The position numbers and the translations under genes are program-made. Below the pieces are notes generated by a model, which worked only from the letters and a program-made list of their open reading frames with translations, made no database searches and was not told the DNA's origin. This document shows, piece after piece, positions 17,663 through 27,710 of a DNA stretch of 41,976 nt. Origin of the DNA: Candidatus Parcubacteria bacterium. GTDB taxonomy: Bacteria; Patescibacteriota; Minisyncoccia; Phycocordibacterales; UBA12088. Position 1 is the stretch's first letter. Each line of letters begins with the position of its first letter. The DNA lies in contig RFKD01000040.1 of the NCBI GenBank assembly GCA_003694545.1, forward strand, positions 1 to 41,976, written 5' to 3'.

Positions 17663-19015
17663 ATGGCGTCGTTGCATCCTGATACTCTGCTTGTGCGGTG
17701 GAAGGAAATCACCGAGGCATGGGTTGCGATCCCGAGCGTTTCCACGGATACCGCGCGCAAAGCAGACTGCCGCCGCGCGGCGCAGTGGCTTGCTGATTTG
17801 CTGTATGACGCCGGCGGAACGGTTGAGCTGCTTGAAGGCTACGGCAACCCCATTGTGCTGGGGCGGGTGGATGTTGGCGCACCCACGACAATCGTGGTGT
17901 ATGGTCACTATGATGTTCAACCAGCCGCGCGCGAGGAGGGGTGGGAGACGGACCCCTTTGAACTCGTGTATCGGGATGGCAGATATGTCGCGCGCGGCGT
18001 GATGGACAACAAGGGGCAGGTTGCCATTCACCTTGCCGCCGCGCTCGCGCTGAAGGAAGCGGGGGAGCTCGCCCACAATATCGTCTTTTTCGTGGAGGGC
18101 GACGAGGAGACCGGTTCTCCGCATCTTGCGGAGGCAGTTCAGTCTCTAAGAGAGATTCTGCGGCAGGACGCGATTGTGGTGTCCGACGGAGTGCGGGAGC
18201 ACAACCTTCCCACGCTCGAGTTGAGTTTTCGCGGAGGATTCAACGCGCGCGTGTGGCTCCGCACGCTTGCGGCGGACCAACACTCGGGAATGATGAGCCG
18301 CGTGGTTCCCAACGCGCCTGAGGTGCTTGTGCGTCTGCTGGCGTTCGCGCTGCAAGAAGGGGAGGGAGGGTTATTTGAAATCTTGGCGCGCGATGCGCCC
18401 GCGCCTTCGGCGGAGGTGGAAGCGGATCTCGCGGTGCTCCCCTTTGGCAAAGAAGGCATCGCGCGCGCTACGGGAGCGAGAGTGGTGCATCCGAAAAACG
18501 CGCAAGAATACGGCCGCTGGGTGGGCCTTGAACCTTCTTTGTCAATCACCACGCTCCGCGCCGGCTACCTTGGTGAAGGCTACCGCAACGCGCTTGCCGC
18601 GACTGCCGAGGCAAAAATCAATGTGCGTCTCGCTCCGCAACAGGATCCAGAAGCGGCCGCGGAACGCTTTCGTGAGTGGTGGCGTGAGCGCTTCGCGCAG
18701 ACAGAGGAAATTGTGGAAGGTGATGTAGCGATCGATGTCCCCTATCGCGGCGTGATGCTGCCGCGCGACAACCCGTGGCTGAACCGCGCAGGGCGCGTGT
18801 GGGAAGAGGTGACGGGCCGCGCGCCAGTGCGTACCTACTGTGGGGGCGGCATCCCTGTGGTGACGCTCTTTCACGAGGAGGTGGGTGCGCCGCTGGTGGT
18901 GACACCGCTTGCAAGTGAAGGAGGCAACATGCACGGCCCCAATGAAAATGTGAACGAGTTCGTCTTGCGCGAGGGGCTTGCGTGGAGCGCGCGCTGGTTT
19001 GGTGCGCGTGAATAG
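17663..19015 (+). CDS. M20-family metallopeptidase (dipeptidase-like)
   Basis: TIVVYGHYDVQPAAREEGWETDPFELVYRDGRYVARGVMDNKGQVAIHLAA...FVEGDEETGSPHL; AAGGAGG upstream of the ATG. Confidence 0.92.
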   Translation: MASLHPDTLLVRWKEITEAWVAIPSVSTDTARKADCRRAAQWLADLLYDAGGTVELLEGYGNPIVLGRVDVGAPTTIVVYGHYDVQPAAREEGWETDPFELVYRDGRYVARGVMDNKGQVAIHLAAALALKEAGELAHNIVFFVEGDEETGSPHLAEAVQSLREILRQDAIVVSDGVREHNLPTLELSFRGGFNARVWLRTLAADQHSGMMSRVVPNAPEVLVRLLAFALQEGEGGLFEILARDAPAPSAEVEADLAVLPFGKEGIARATGARVVHPKNAQEYGRWVGLEPSLSITTLRAGYLGEGYRNALAATAEAKINVRLAPQQDPEAAAERFREWWRERFAQTEEIVEGDVAIDVPYRGVMLPRDNPWLNRAGRVWEEVTGRAPVRTYCGGGIPVVTLFHEEVGAPLVVTPLASEGGNMHGPNENVNEFVLREGLAWSARWFGARE

Positions 19016-19028
19016 TGTCGGCGGGTGT

Positions 19029-20807
19029 ATGCGTGCGCTGATGGCTCGCGTAGAAAAAGTAGCGCAGGAGGTGGTAGGCGCAACGGGAGGAGGAGACGCG
19101 TCCCACGCGCGCGTGACGCTGGCGGAGGATCTTGCCCACGGCGATATGGCGCTCAACCACGCGCTGATTTTGGCGCGCGCTTTGAAAAAGCCGCCGCAGG
19201 AGGTGGCGCAAACACTCGCGCGCGCCATTCAGGCATCCTTGGGAGAAGAGGCCAGTGTGGCAGTTGCGGCGCCGGGTTTTGTCAACATCACATTATCGCT
19301 ACGCGCTCTGCTTGCGTTTGAAAAAGAGGCCCTTCTTAAGCCGCACATGTGGGGCGCGGGCTCCGCGCGCGCCAATCAGCGGGTGGTGGTTGAGTACACA
19401 CAACCCAACCCCTTCAAGGCATTTCATATCGGCCACTTGATGTCCAACACGATTGGCGAGGCAATCTCGCGCCTCGTTGCCGCGCAGGGCGCGCGTGTTG
19501 TGCGCGCCAACTATCAGGGCGATATCGGACCCCATGTCGCAAAAGCAATTTGGGCGTTGTGGCGCTTTCCTCAGGAGTATGATCCGAGCGACGCCGAATC
19601 GCTCGGAGAAGCCTACGCGCGCGGCGTGCGCGCGTATGAGGAAGACGCGGTTGCCCGCGAGGAGATCGACACCATCAATCGCCGCCTGTATGCCTTGCTC
19701 GGCGGAGAAGCTCCCGCGAGCGAGGAGGAGCGGCTATGGCTTGAGCTGTATCACACAGGCCGCGGTGCGTCGCTTGAGCATTTTGCACGCATTTACGCGC
19801 TCTTGAGCACAACTTTTGACGAGTTTTTCTTTGAGAGCGAAGCGGCTCCTATTGGGATTGAGGTAGTGCGCGAAGGGCTCGCGGGCGGCATTTTTTCGCA
19901 AAGCGAAGGAGCGGTGGTGTTCCGCGGGGGAGAACGGTGCAGGCCTCCGTTGCACACTCGTGTTTTTCTCACGCGCCACGGCACGCCAACCTATGAGGCA
20001 AAGGAGCTTGGGCTCGTGGAATTGAAGCGCCGCCGTTTTGGCGAGTTCGACGAGAACATTACGACCGTTGCCGTGGAACAGGAGAGTTACGGCAAGCTGC
20101 TTGCGTGCGTGATTGGACTTGTATGGCCCGAACTTGCCGGAAAGTATCAGTTTGTGGCGCACGGGATGCTCCAGCTTACAACCGGGAAAATGTCTTCGCG
20201 CACGGGCAAAGTCATCACGGGCGAGTCGCTGCTTGCCGATTTGCGCAACCGAGCGCGGGAAGTGATGCGGGGGCGCGTTGCCGCCGAGGAGGTGGAATCA
20301 ACTGCCGACGCCGTTGCGGTTGCCGCGGTGCGCTTTGCGGTTCTACGGCAAAATCGCGGGAAAAATATCCGCTTTGATCCGCAAGCGTCGCTGTCGCTCG
20401 TCGGGGATAGTGGGCCATATTTGCAATATACGCACGCGCGCCTTGCGTCGTTGTTTGCGAAAGCGCGCGACTCCGGTTTCCTCTCGGGTGAGGAAGAAAA
20501 GGAGGCGCGCGAGCTGAGCGAAGCACTTTCTTTTGAAGAGCTCTCGCCGCACGCGTTGGGGGTGGCGCGCCTTGTCGCGCGCTTTCCTGTGGTAGTGGAT
20601 CGGGCGCACGAGGAATTGGAGCCTTCCCACCTCGCGCAATATTTGCTTTTGCTTGCCGCCGCGGTGAACCATTGGTACGAAGAAGAGCAAATGGTGCGCG
20701 ATTCGCGGGAAGTAACCCTTCCGCGTCTTGCGCACCTCGCGGCCGCGAAGGTAACGCTCAAGCGAGGATTGGAGCTGCTGGGTATTCGTCCTTTGGAGGC
20801 GATGTGA
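19029..20807 (+). CDS. argS: Arginyl-tRNA synthetase
   Basis: GFVNITLS, VVEYTQPNPFKAFHIGHLMSNTIGEAISRLVAAQGARVVRANYQGDIGPHVAK, GMLQLTTGKMSSRTGKVITGESLL. Confidence 0.95.
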   Translation: MRALMARVEKVAQEVVGATGGGDASHARVTLAEDLAHGDMALNHALILARALKKPPQEVAQTLARAIQASLGEEASVAVAAPGFVNITLSLRALLAFEKEALLKPHMWGAGSARANQRVVVEYTQPNPFKAFHIGHLMSNTIGEAISRLVAAQGARVVRANYQGDIGPHVAKAIWALWRFPQEYDPSDAESLGEAYARGVRAYEEDAVAREEIDTINRRLYALLGGEAPASEEERLWLELYHTGRGASLEHFARIYALLSTTFDEFFFESEAAPIGIEVVREGLAGGIFSQSEGAVVFRGGERCRPPLHTRVFLTRHGTPTYEAKELGLVELKRRRFGEFDENITTVAVEQESYGKLLACVIGLVWPELAGKYQFVAHGMLQLTTGKMSSRTGKVITGESLLADLRNRAREVMRGRVAAEEVESTADAVAVAAVRFAVLRQNRGKNIRFDPQASLSLVGDSGPYLQYTHARLASLFAKARDSGFLSGEEEKEARELSEALSFEELSPHALGVARLVARFPVVVDRAHEELEPSHLAQYLLLLAAAVNHWYEEEQMVRDSREVTLPRLAHLAAAKVTLKRGLELLGIRPLEAM

Positions 20808-20829
20808 GATGTGGATCCCCAAGGGGGCG

Positions 20830-20847
20830 GTGGCGGACGCCACTTTT
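20830..20847 (+). terminator. Possible intrinsic terminator downstream of argS
   Basis: GTGGC-GGAC-GCCAC hairpin followed by TTTT, shortly after the argS stop. Confidence 0.4.
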
Positions 20848-20921
20848 GATGATGCAAAACCCAAGGGGTGTGGGTAGGTAACAAATTATTCAAGTTATTT
20901 ATGTCAAACTAAAAGTGTGTT

Positions 20922-21473
20922 ATGCCTTTCTCTCCCGAGTTTTCTCAACCCAACTCTTTGGAAAGTGATCCTCAGCGAGAAAGTCTCCTTTATTCTTTTC
21001 TCGTGGGGCAACTACAGGCAGGGTTGTCACTCGATGAGATCAGGACAGCGTATGAAATGGCGCTTGCGAGAGAAACAGAGGATTCCACTCATCCAAAGAT
21101 TCTTGCTGCGGCGCAATCTTATGTAGCGTTAATTACGGAACACAATTTGCCCGACAACGCCTTGGTTCGGTACCTGGAACGATGGAATGGTTTGGTTGGG
21201 CTTTGTCGGGATTTCCCACTGACTTTGGAAGGTGATAGTGCACACATATCTACACGGGGAACACTCGTAGATATTACTTCGCATGCTCGCGATGGCACAC
21301 TCATGTTCTATCTTAGGCGGGGGGAGCGGGATCTTTATTCCGCGACGATAGAGTTACATTGGAAAGACATTAACACTATTTCCCATCTAAGCAAATTGTT
21401 TTTGAAAGCAGAGATATTGTTAGATGAGTATCCTGGGTCAACAATTGAGGTCGCTTTTGATCCGAGCGATTGA
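20922..21473 (+). CDS. Hypothetical protein
   Basis: 183-aa ORF MPFSPEFSQPNSLESDPQRESLLYSFLVGQLQ...; no recognised family; locally lower GC than its neighbours. Confidence 0.6.
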   Translation: MPFSPEFSQPNSLESDPQRESLLYSFLVGQLQAGLSLDEIRTAYEMALARETEDSTHPKILAAAQSYVALITEHNLPDNALVRYLERWNGLVGLCRDFPLTLEGDSAHISTRGTLVDITSHARDGTLMFYLRRGERDLYSATIELHWKDINTISHLSKLFLKAEILLDEYPGSTIEVAFDPSD

Positions 21474-21552
21474 AGCCGCTGCGGTGTGGTTGATGTAAAA
21501 TCAGAAGGCCTCAACTTGTATCGTTTGCTGAAGGTGCTAGGATACGGCTTGT

Positions 21553-24500
21553 ATGGCGCATCCGGAAAACCAGCGAGAGGGTGCACAATCGTCTCTCTTC
21601 GCGTCCTACTACGGCAGTGAGCCGCTTTCAGATCGGGCACGGCGGGAAGAAGCCATCCTCGCGCAATGGCGCGAAACCAACGCGTTTGACCGTTCGCTCC
21701 AAAAGCCGGCGCCGCAAGGCGAATTCGTGTTTTACGAAGGGCCACCAACCGCAAACGGCCGCCCCGGCATTCACCACTTGGTGGCGCGGGCGTTTAAAGA
21801 CCTCATTCCTCGCTACAAAACAATGCGCGGATACTATGTGCGTCGCAAAGCCGGATGGGACACGCACGGTTTACCGGTGGAAGTAGAAGTGGAAAAAAAG
21901 CTCGGCTTCAAAACCAAGCGCGAGGTGGAAGCGTTTGGCATCGAGCGGTTCAATGAGCTGTGCAAACAAAGCGTGTGGGAATACGCGCGCGAGTGGGAGC
22001 GCTTCACGGAGCGCATTGGCTACTGGATCGATTTAGACAACGCATATGTCACCTACCACCCGGAATACATAGCAACCCTTTGGTGGATCGTGGCGCAGCT
22101 CCACAAGCGCGATCTCCTGTATCGCGACTACAAGGTGGTGCCGTGGTGTCCCCGATGTGGCACGCCGCTGTCGTCGCACGAGCTCGCGCAAGAGTACCGT
22201 GAGGTGGAAGATTGGGCGCTGTATGTACGCTTTGCGCTTGAGGGGAAGGAAAACGAATATCTCCTCGCGTGGACCACGACGCCCTGGACTCTGCCGGGCA
22301 ATATCGCTTTGGCGGCGCATCCCGAACTGTCCTACGTGAAGGTGCGTGCGAAAGGCGGTGCGGCGTATTGGCTTGCCAAAGATCGCGTTGGCGCGATTTT
22401 TGGCGAAGAGGCGGTTGTTGAAGAAGAACAACCGGGGACCCAGCTTGTGGGCTGGCGGTATCGGCCGTTGTGGCAGGGAGTACCTTTCTTGTGGAGCGAA
22501 GAAGAGCAAGCGCGGGCTTTGCAGGTATATCCTGCCGAGTTTGTGAGCGCTGAAGAGGGAACCGGCATCGTGCATACTGCCGTGATGTACGGGCAGGAAG
22601 ACTACGAGCTTGGCGAGCGCTACCAACTCCCCAAGCGCCACCTCGTTGCGGAAGACGGCACCTTTATTCCCGAAGAAGCGCTGGGGGCGCTTGGAGGGAA
22701 GTATGTTAAGGATCCCGAGACAGAAACGCTGATTGAAGAACACCTCAACAAGACAGGCGCGCTCTTTCGCGGCGAAACCATCACGCACGCCTACCCGTTT
22801 TGCTGGCGTTGCAAACAGCGCGTTTTGTACTACGCGCACACCTCGTGGTTCGTGCGAATGAGCGCGCTGCGCGAGGAGCTTTTGAAGGAAAACCAAACTA
22901 TTCACTGGGAGCCGGAACATTTGCGCGACGGCCGTTTTGGAGAATGGCTTGTGAATGTGAAAGATTGGGCGATAAGCCGCAACCGGTTTTGGGCAACACC
23001 GCTTCCCGTGTGGGAAAGTCCGACGGGAACCCGTGTTGTTGTCGACAGTATCGCCACCTTGCGGAACCTCACCCCGTCGCGGGGCAACCGTTTTTGGCTC
23101 ATGCGGCATGGGGAAGCCCTTTCCAACGCGGGTGGCTTTGTGGACGACGGGCGTGATCCGAATAACAGTCTTACGGGCGAGGGGCGCGAGGCGGTACGGC
23201 AAGCCGCGCGAGCACTCAAAGAACAGGGGATTACCGTTATCTACACCTCCCCCGTGCGTCGCGCGCGGGAAACTGCGGAAGTAGTCCGCCAAGAACTCGG
23301 TTTGCCGCAAGAGGCGGTGCGTGTTGATGAGCGTCTGCGGGAAATTGGAGTTGGCGAATTGCAAGGGCAACCACTTGAAAAATGGCACGAAGTCATGGGG
23401 CCGCCTCGCGCGCGGTTTGCAGCGCCGCCCGCGGGCGCTGAGCCGTGGGAAGCAGTGCGCCAGCGCACGGCACAAGCCTTGTTTGCCATTAATGAGGCGC
23501 ACGAGGGGGAACGGGTGCTCATCGTCTCGCACCAAACACCGCTGGCATTGCTCACAGCGGCGTTTGACGCGCGCGGGGCGGAGTGGACCAAGCGCAACTA
23601 CGAGAAGCTCCCATTGCTGCATCCGGCAGAAGTATTGGAAAAAGGAGAATTTCGCCCCTATCCTCACAACCCCCAATGGGAGGTGGACCTCCATCGCCCC
23701 TATGTTGATGAGTGGACCTTGGTTGCGCCCGATGGCTCGCGCTTAAAGCGAGTAGAAGAGGTGATGGATGTGTGGTTTGACTCGGGGGCGATGCCGCTTG
23801 CGCAAGACTACTATCCGTTTGAAAACCGACAGTGGGTTGATGGCCCCGGCTATCCCGCCGACTATATTTGCGAAGGGGTTGACCAAACGCGCGGCTGGTT
23901 TTACACCTTGCACGCGATTGGTGTTGCGCTCGGCAGAGGAAAAGCGTATCGCAGTGTGATTAGCGTAGGCCATATTCTCGATAAGGAAGGGAAGAAAATG
24001 TCCAAATCGCTTGGCAACATCGTTGACCCATGGCAAATGATGGCGCGCTACGGGGTGGATGTGGTGCGAATGTACATGTACAGCATCAATCAGCCGGGTA
24101 TGCCCAAACTTTTTGACGAAGCGCACCTCAAGGAACTCGAGCGCAACTTCTTTAACCTTGTTGAAAACACGCTCAATTTCTATACCCTTTACCGTCACCC
24201 CAACGACGATGGAAAATCGCCTCCCGGAGAGCCACACATTCTCGACGTGTGGCTGGCATCACGCACGAGCGCCTTGGAGGCGCGCGTGCGCGCCTTGCTG
24301 GATGACTATAAGGTTTTTGAGGCGGCACGCGAATTGCTCTCATTCGCCGAGGATCTTTCTCGCTGGTATGTGCGTCGCTCCCGCACTCGTATGCGCGGTC
24401 TTACGGGCGAGGAGGACCATCAAGCCGCTTCTCGCGCGTTACGAGAAGCCTTGCGCGCCTTTGCACAAATTGTGGCGCCCTTCACACCCTTTCTTGCCGA

Positions 24501-25077
24501 ACACTTTTTTGCCGCTGTGCGCTTGGCGGATGACCCTACCAGCGTCCATGTGACGAATTGGCCGCAGTTAGCGCCCCCTGATACGACGCTCCTTGAGCGA
24601 ATGGATAAGGCACGCGCTATTGTTTCCGAGGCGTTGCGCCAGCGCGACCAAGCCGGAATCCGTGTGCGCCAACCTCTCGCAAAGATCGTGCTGAGTGAAG
24701 ACCCAATGGGGATCGCAACAAATGAAGCATTGGCGCGCGAAGTGTGCGAGGAGGTGAATGTGCTTGCGCTTGAGGTAAACCCAGACGCTTCGGGAGCGGT
24801 AGCGCTCGACACGACGATCACGGACGAGCTGCGCACGATGGGGTGGGTACGGGAAGCGCAGCGCCTCATTCAAGAAGCGCGCAAGAAAGCAGGTATGACC
24901 CCTAAAGAAGAGGCGAATGTTGTGCTTGCCGCCGCGCCGCAAGCGCAAGGCGCGCTTGCGGCGCGGCGCGATACCCTCGCGCGTGCAGTCCGTGCGCGCG
25001 AGCTCAACATCACGCAAGATGAGTCTCTTGCGCAGTGTGACCCGCCTGTGCGCGTGGTTGCTATCAAGACGGCGTGA
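21553..25077 (+). CDS. ileS: Isoleucyl-tRNA synthetase with an inserted histidine phosphatase domain
   Basis: GPPTANGRPGIHHLVARAFKDLIPRYKTMRGYYVRRKAGWDTHGLPVE, AWTTTPWTLPGN, WAISRNRFWATPLPVWE, EVMDVWFDSGAMPLAQ, GKKMSKSLGN; insert detailed separately. Confidence 0.96.
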   Translation: MAHPENQREGAQSSLFASYYGSEPLSDRARREEAILAQWRETNAFDRSLQKPAPQGEFVFYEGPPTANGRPGIHHLVARAFKDLIPRYKTMRGYYVRRKAGWDTHGLPVEVEVEKKLGFKTKREVEAFGIERFNELCKQSVWEYAREWERFTERIGYWIDLDNAYVTYHPEYIATLWWIVAQLHKRDLLYRDYKVVPWCPRCGTPLSSHELAQEYREVEDWALYVRFALEGKENEYLLAWTTTPWTLPGNIALAAHPELSYVKVRAKGGAAYWLAKDRVGAIFGEEAVVEEEQPGTQLVGWRYRPLWQGVPFLWSEEEQARALQVYPAEFVSAEEGTGIVHTAVMYGQEDYELGERYQLPKRHLVAEDGTFIPEEALGALGGKYVKDPETETLIEEHLNKTGALFRGETITHAYPFCWRCKQRVLYYAHTSWFVRMSALREELLKENQTIHWEPEHLRDGRFGEWLVNVKDWAISRNRFWATPLPVWESPTGTRVVVDSIATLRNLTPSRGNRFWLMRHGEALSNAGGFVDDGRDPNNSLTGEGREAVRQAARALKEQGITVIYTSPVRRARETAEVVRQELGLPQEAVRVDERLREIGVGELQGQPLEKWHEVMGPPRARFAAPPAGAEPWEAVRQRTAQALFAINEAHEGERVLIVSHQTPLALLTAAFDARGAEWTKRNYEKLPLLHPAEVLEKGEFRPYPHNPQWEVDLHRPYVDEWTLVAPDGSRLKRVEEVMDVWFDSGAMPLAQDYYPFENRQWVDGPGYPADYICEGVDQTRGWFYTLHAIGVALGRGKAYRSVISVGHILDKEGKKMSKSLGNIVDPWQMMARYGVDVVRMYMYSINQPGMPKLFDEAHLKELERNFFNLVENTLNFYTLYRHPNDDGKSPPGEPHILDVWLASRTSALEARVRALLDDYKVFEAARELLSFAEDLSRWYVRRSRTRMRGLTGEEDHQAASRALREALRAFAQIVAPFTPFLAEHFFAAVRLADDPTSVHVTNWPQLAPPDTTLLERMDKARAIVSEALRQRDQAGIRVRQPLAKIVLSEDPMGIATNEALAREVCEEVNVLALEVNPDASGAVALDTTITDELRTMGWVREAQRLIQEARKKAGMTPKEEANVVLAAAPQAQGALAARRDTLARAVRARELNITQDESLAQCDPPVRVVAIKTA
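23074..23680 (+). other. Histidine phosphatase (RHG) domain embedded in IleRS, about residues 508-709
   Basis: NRFWLMRHGEALSNAGG (R518, H519), YTSPVRRARETAE (R570), RLREIGVGELQG (E597), VLIVSHQTPLALL (H660). Flanked by IleRS ...WATPLPVWESPTGTRVVVDSIATLRNL and VDLHRPYVDEWTL...EVMDVWFDSG. Confidence 0.9.
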
Positions 25078-25084
25078 GGCGGGT

Positions 25085-25669
25085 ATGTACCATATCTACC
25101 ACACACGCGGGCTTGTTATTGAGCGGGTTCAGCGGGGGGAGCAAGACCTTGTCGTGAGTATCCTCACCGACGATCCAATGCTTGGCCTCGTTCGCGCTTG
25201 GGCAACGAGCGGGGCGAGTGCTTTTTCACGAATGCGCGCGGCGCTTGAACCTCTCACGGAAGGGCAATACGCGTTCGTGCGCGGCAGGTTTCAATGGCGC
25301 CTTATCGGCGCGCAAGCAAAGAGGTGGCTTGCGCCGCAAGTGGTGTGCAGAGCAAACCATCGGATTGTCGGCCCTTTCGCGCGGTTCCTCATGGAAATTA
25401 TGCCTTCTGAAGGAATGGTTCCCCCAGAGGTAGTTCATACTGCGCGCGATCTGGTGGTGAGCGCCGCCCGTGCTAACGCGTTGCCGCTGGAGGCCCTTCA
25501 TCAGGCTGTGGCGCGCGTGCTTCACGCCTTGGGGTACCTGCCCAGCCCCAGGCCCGCGCGGCAAGAGCAGGTCGCAAGCGCGCTGTGGGCGGCGGGTATC
25601 CCTCATGCGGTATACTACCTTTATGGCAGACCCGCTACCGCCAAGAGACAATTCGTCTTTGGATCGTAA
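25085..25669 (+). CDS. RecO-like DNA repair protein
   Basis: MYHIYHTRGLVIERVQRGEQDLVVSILTDDPMLGLVRAWATSGASAFSRMRAALEPLTEGQYAFVRGRFQWRLIGA resembles the RecO N-terminal OB fold. Confidence 0.6.
   Translation: MYHIYHTRGLVIERVQRGEQDLVVSILTDDPMLGLVRAWATSGASAFSRMRAALEPLTEGQYAFVRGRFQWRLIGAQAKRWLAPQVVCRANHRIVGPFARFLMEIMPSEGMVPPEVVHTARDLVVSAARANALPLEALHQAVARVLHALGYLPSPRPARQEQVASALWAAGIPHAVYYLYGRPATAKRQFVFGS
25611..25616 (+). promoter_or_regulatory. -10 element TATACT inside the recO-like 3' end
   Basis: TGCGGTATACT, 6 nt upstream of ATG 25623. Confidence 0.55.
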
Positions 25670-27662
25670 CCAAAGCAAGGCGCCGTTTTGGCGCTTCGGG
25701 AGCCGTTCGCGCATTAAGGCTGTCGACACGCTTTTGCACGGGCGGGGTGAAGACGCGGCTGAGAATGTCCAAGCGGTCCGTCATCACCGCCTCCATCCGC
25801 ACAGCGCGCTGTATGAAGACGCTCCGACAGTGTGGCGCGAGCCGCAGTCACAACCATCTCTTTCTGCGCGCGCAATAGATGAACCTCACGCACACGCTCG
25901 CGCGGCATCTCATGGTTGGGTATGGGCGCTGTTTCTCGGCTCACTGCTTTTTTTCCTGGGCGTTGCCGCCTTTTCATTGTATGTGTGGCTGGGGGACCGC
26001 AACGCGGTTTCCGTGCGCAATGTAGCGCTGTCTTTCGATGGTCCGCTGACCACCGGAGGCGGCGAAGAAGCCCTGTTTACCCTCACCCTGCGCAATCAAA
26101 ATCCCATGGACCTCAAGAATGCCGTTTTGACAGTGGAGTATCCCGACGGAACGCGCAAACCGGGGGACATCGCGACTCCTCTGCGCACCCAACGCATCCC
26201 CTTGGGCGATGTGAAGCCAGGGGATGAACGCGTCCAGCAACTGCGCTTGCTGTTTTTTGGTAATCAGAACGAGGTGAAAGAATTCCGCGCTCGGGTGGAG
26301 TATACCATTGAGGGGTCGCGGGCAACCTATGTGAAGGAAGCGTCATACACCACCACACTCACTTCGTCTCCTATTATTGTGAGGATGAGCGCGGTCTCAG
26401 AAGTAGTAAGCGGGCAGATAAGCGAATTTTTGGTGGAAGTGGTGAACAATAGCGAGCAAACGCTCCGCAATTTGCTTGCGGAAGTGCAATTACCGCCGTC
26501 GGTGCGTTTTGTGGGAGCGGAACCATCGCCGGGCACGGGAGCCAGTCTGTGGCGCATCGCCCAATTGCCCCCGCAAGCCATTTTTCCCATTCGCCTGACG
26601 TTGTTGCCAACAGGGACGGAAGGGGAAGTGCGCACATTCCGCGTTACCGTCGGGGAAGAACACCCAGATGCGCCGGGAACTATTGTAGCGGCGTTTGGCT
26701 CTCTTTTGTGGGAGGTGCGCCTCTCAAGCCCATTTGTGCGCCTTGCGGTTGAGGTAAACGGGCAGAAAGACGAAACCGTTTCCGTTCCCGCGGGGTCGCC
26801 AGCCGCGTTTAACATCACCTATCACAACACACTGCCCGTGTCGGTGTATGACCTTGTCATTGAGGCGCGGCTGAGAGGGGAGGGGTTTGATAAGTTCTCG
26901 GTTGAGCCGGAGGGGCAGGGCTTTTACGATTCAACGCAAAATATTGTGCGCTGGCATCCGCGCGATCTGCCGGTCTTGCGCGAAATCCAGCCGGGCGGAA
27001 GCGGTTCCGTGGCGTTTACCATCACCACATTGCCGCCGACGCGTATTACAACGCGCGCGCCAAGGTTTTTCGTAGCGATCCACGCGCAGGCGCGGCGCGT
27101 TCTCGAGACACAAGTGCCGGAGACATTGGAAGCCGCTGTTGAGCGCGAAGTACGCCTGGCGACCACGCCGCAACTTATGCAGTTCACGCGCTACTCGGAC
27201 GGTCCGTTTACGAACACGGGCCCCATACCTCCTAAAGTTGACGAGCGCACCACCTACACCATCACCTGGCGCGTCGTTAATCCGCTCAATGATTTGCGCA
27301 AGGTGCGCCTTTCGGCGCGGCTTCCGTCGTATGTGGAGTGGACGGGGAACATCTATCCCGCCGACGCCTCAATTCGCTTTAATCCGGTAAGCGGTGAAGT
27401 TGTGTGGGAAGCGGAAACTATACCGGCGGGCTCCGGCGTTAACCGTCCGGCCCGAGAAGTTTCATTCCAAGTTGCCATTCGGCCTGGAGCCTCACAAGTC
27501 GGCAACGCGCCTTTGTTGGTGAGCGAAGTCGCTGGCGAAGCGACCGACGCGTTCACGCAGTCGGTCATTCCCCTCAGTGCGCCGCCCGCGACGACGGAGC
27601 TGAAACTGGATCCTGCCTACTCGCGCACCGAAGGTTCAAAGGTTGGGAAAGTGGTGCCGTGA
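25623..27662 (+). CDS. Large single-TM surface protein with repeated Ig/DUF11-like beta domains
   Basis: TM segment WVWALFLGSLLFFLGVAAFSLYVWL followed by repeated LTLRNQNPMDLKNAVLTVEYP / VEVVNNSEQTLRNLLAEVQLP / ITYHNTLPVSVYDLVIEARL / TITWRVVNPLNDLRKVRLSARLP units. Confidence 0.75.
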   Translation: MADPLPPRDNSSLDRNQSKAPFWRFGSRSRIKAVDTLLHGRGEDAAENVQAVRHHRLHPHSALYEDAPTVWREPQSQPSLSARAIDEPHAHARAASHGWVWALFLGSLLFFLGVAAFSLYVWLGDRNAVSVRNVALSFDGPLTTGGGEEALFTLTLRNQNPMDLKNAVLTVEYPDGTRKPGDIATPLRTQRIPLGDVKPGDERVQQLRLLFFGNQNEVKEFRARVEYTIEGSRATYVKEASYTTTLTSSPIIVRMSAVSEVVSGQISEFLVEVVNNSEQTLRNLLAEVQLPPSVRFVGAEPSPGTGASLWRIAQLPPQAIFPIRLTLLPTGTEGEVRTFRVTVGEEHPDAPGTIVAAFGSLLWEVRLSSPFVRLAVEVNGQKDETVSVPAGSPAAFNITYHNTLPVSVYDLVIEARLRGEGFDKFSVEPEGQGFYDSTQNIVRWHPRDLPVLREIQPGGSGSVAFTITTLPPTRITTRAPRFFVAIHAQARRVLETQVPETLEAAVEREVRLATTPQLMQFTRYSDGPFTNTGPIPPKVDERTTYTITWRVVNPLNDLRKVRLSARLPSYVEWTGNIYPADASIRFNPVSGEVVWEAETIPAGSGVNRPAREVSFQVAIRPGASQVGNAPLLVSEVAGEATDAFTQSVIPLSAPPATTELKLDPAYSRTEGSKVGKVVP

Positions 27663-27710
27663 AGGCGCGAGTGATTGTCTTGGGGAGAAAATCTGTTAGT
27701 ATGGCGGAAT

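Noticed and set aside
21760-21790. Apparent degeneration of the HIGH motif in IleRS (PGIHH)
   Set aside because: PGIHH-type variants are common in some bacterial IleRS lineages; not by itself unusual.
22033-23694. 553-aa minus-strand ORF
   Set aside because: Antisense shadow of ileS; composition is typical of a GC-rich reverse-frame ORF, with no recognisable domain.
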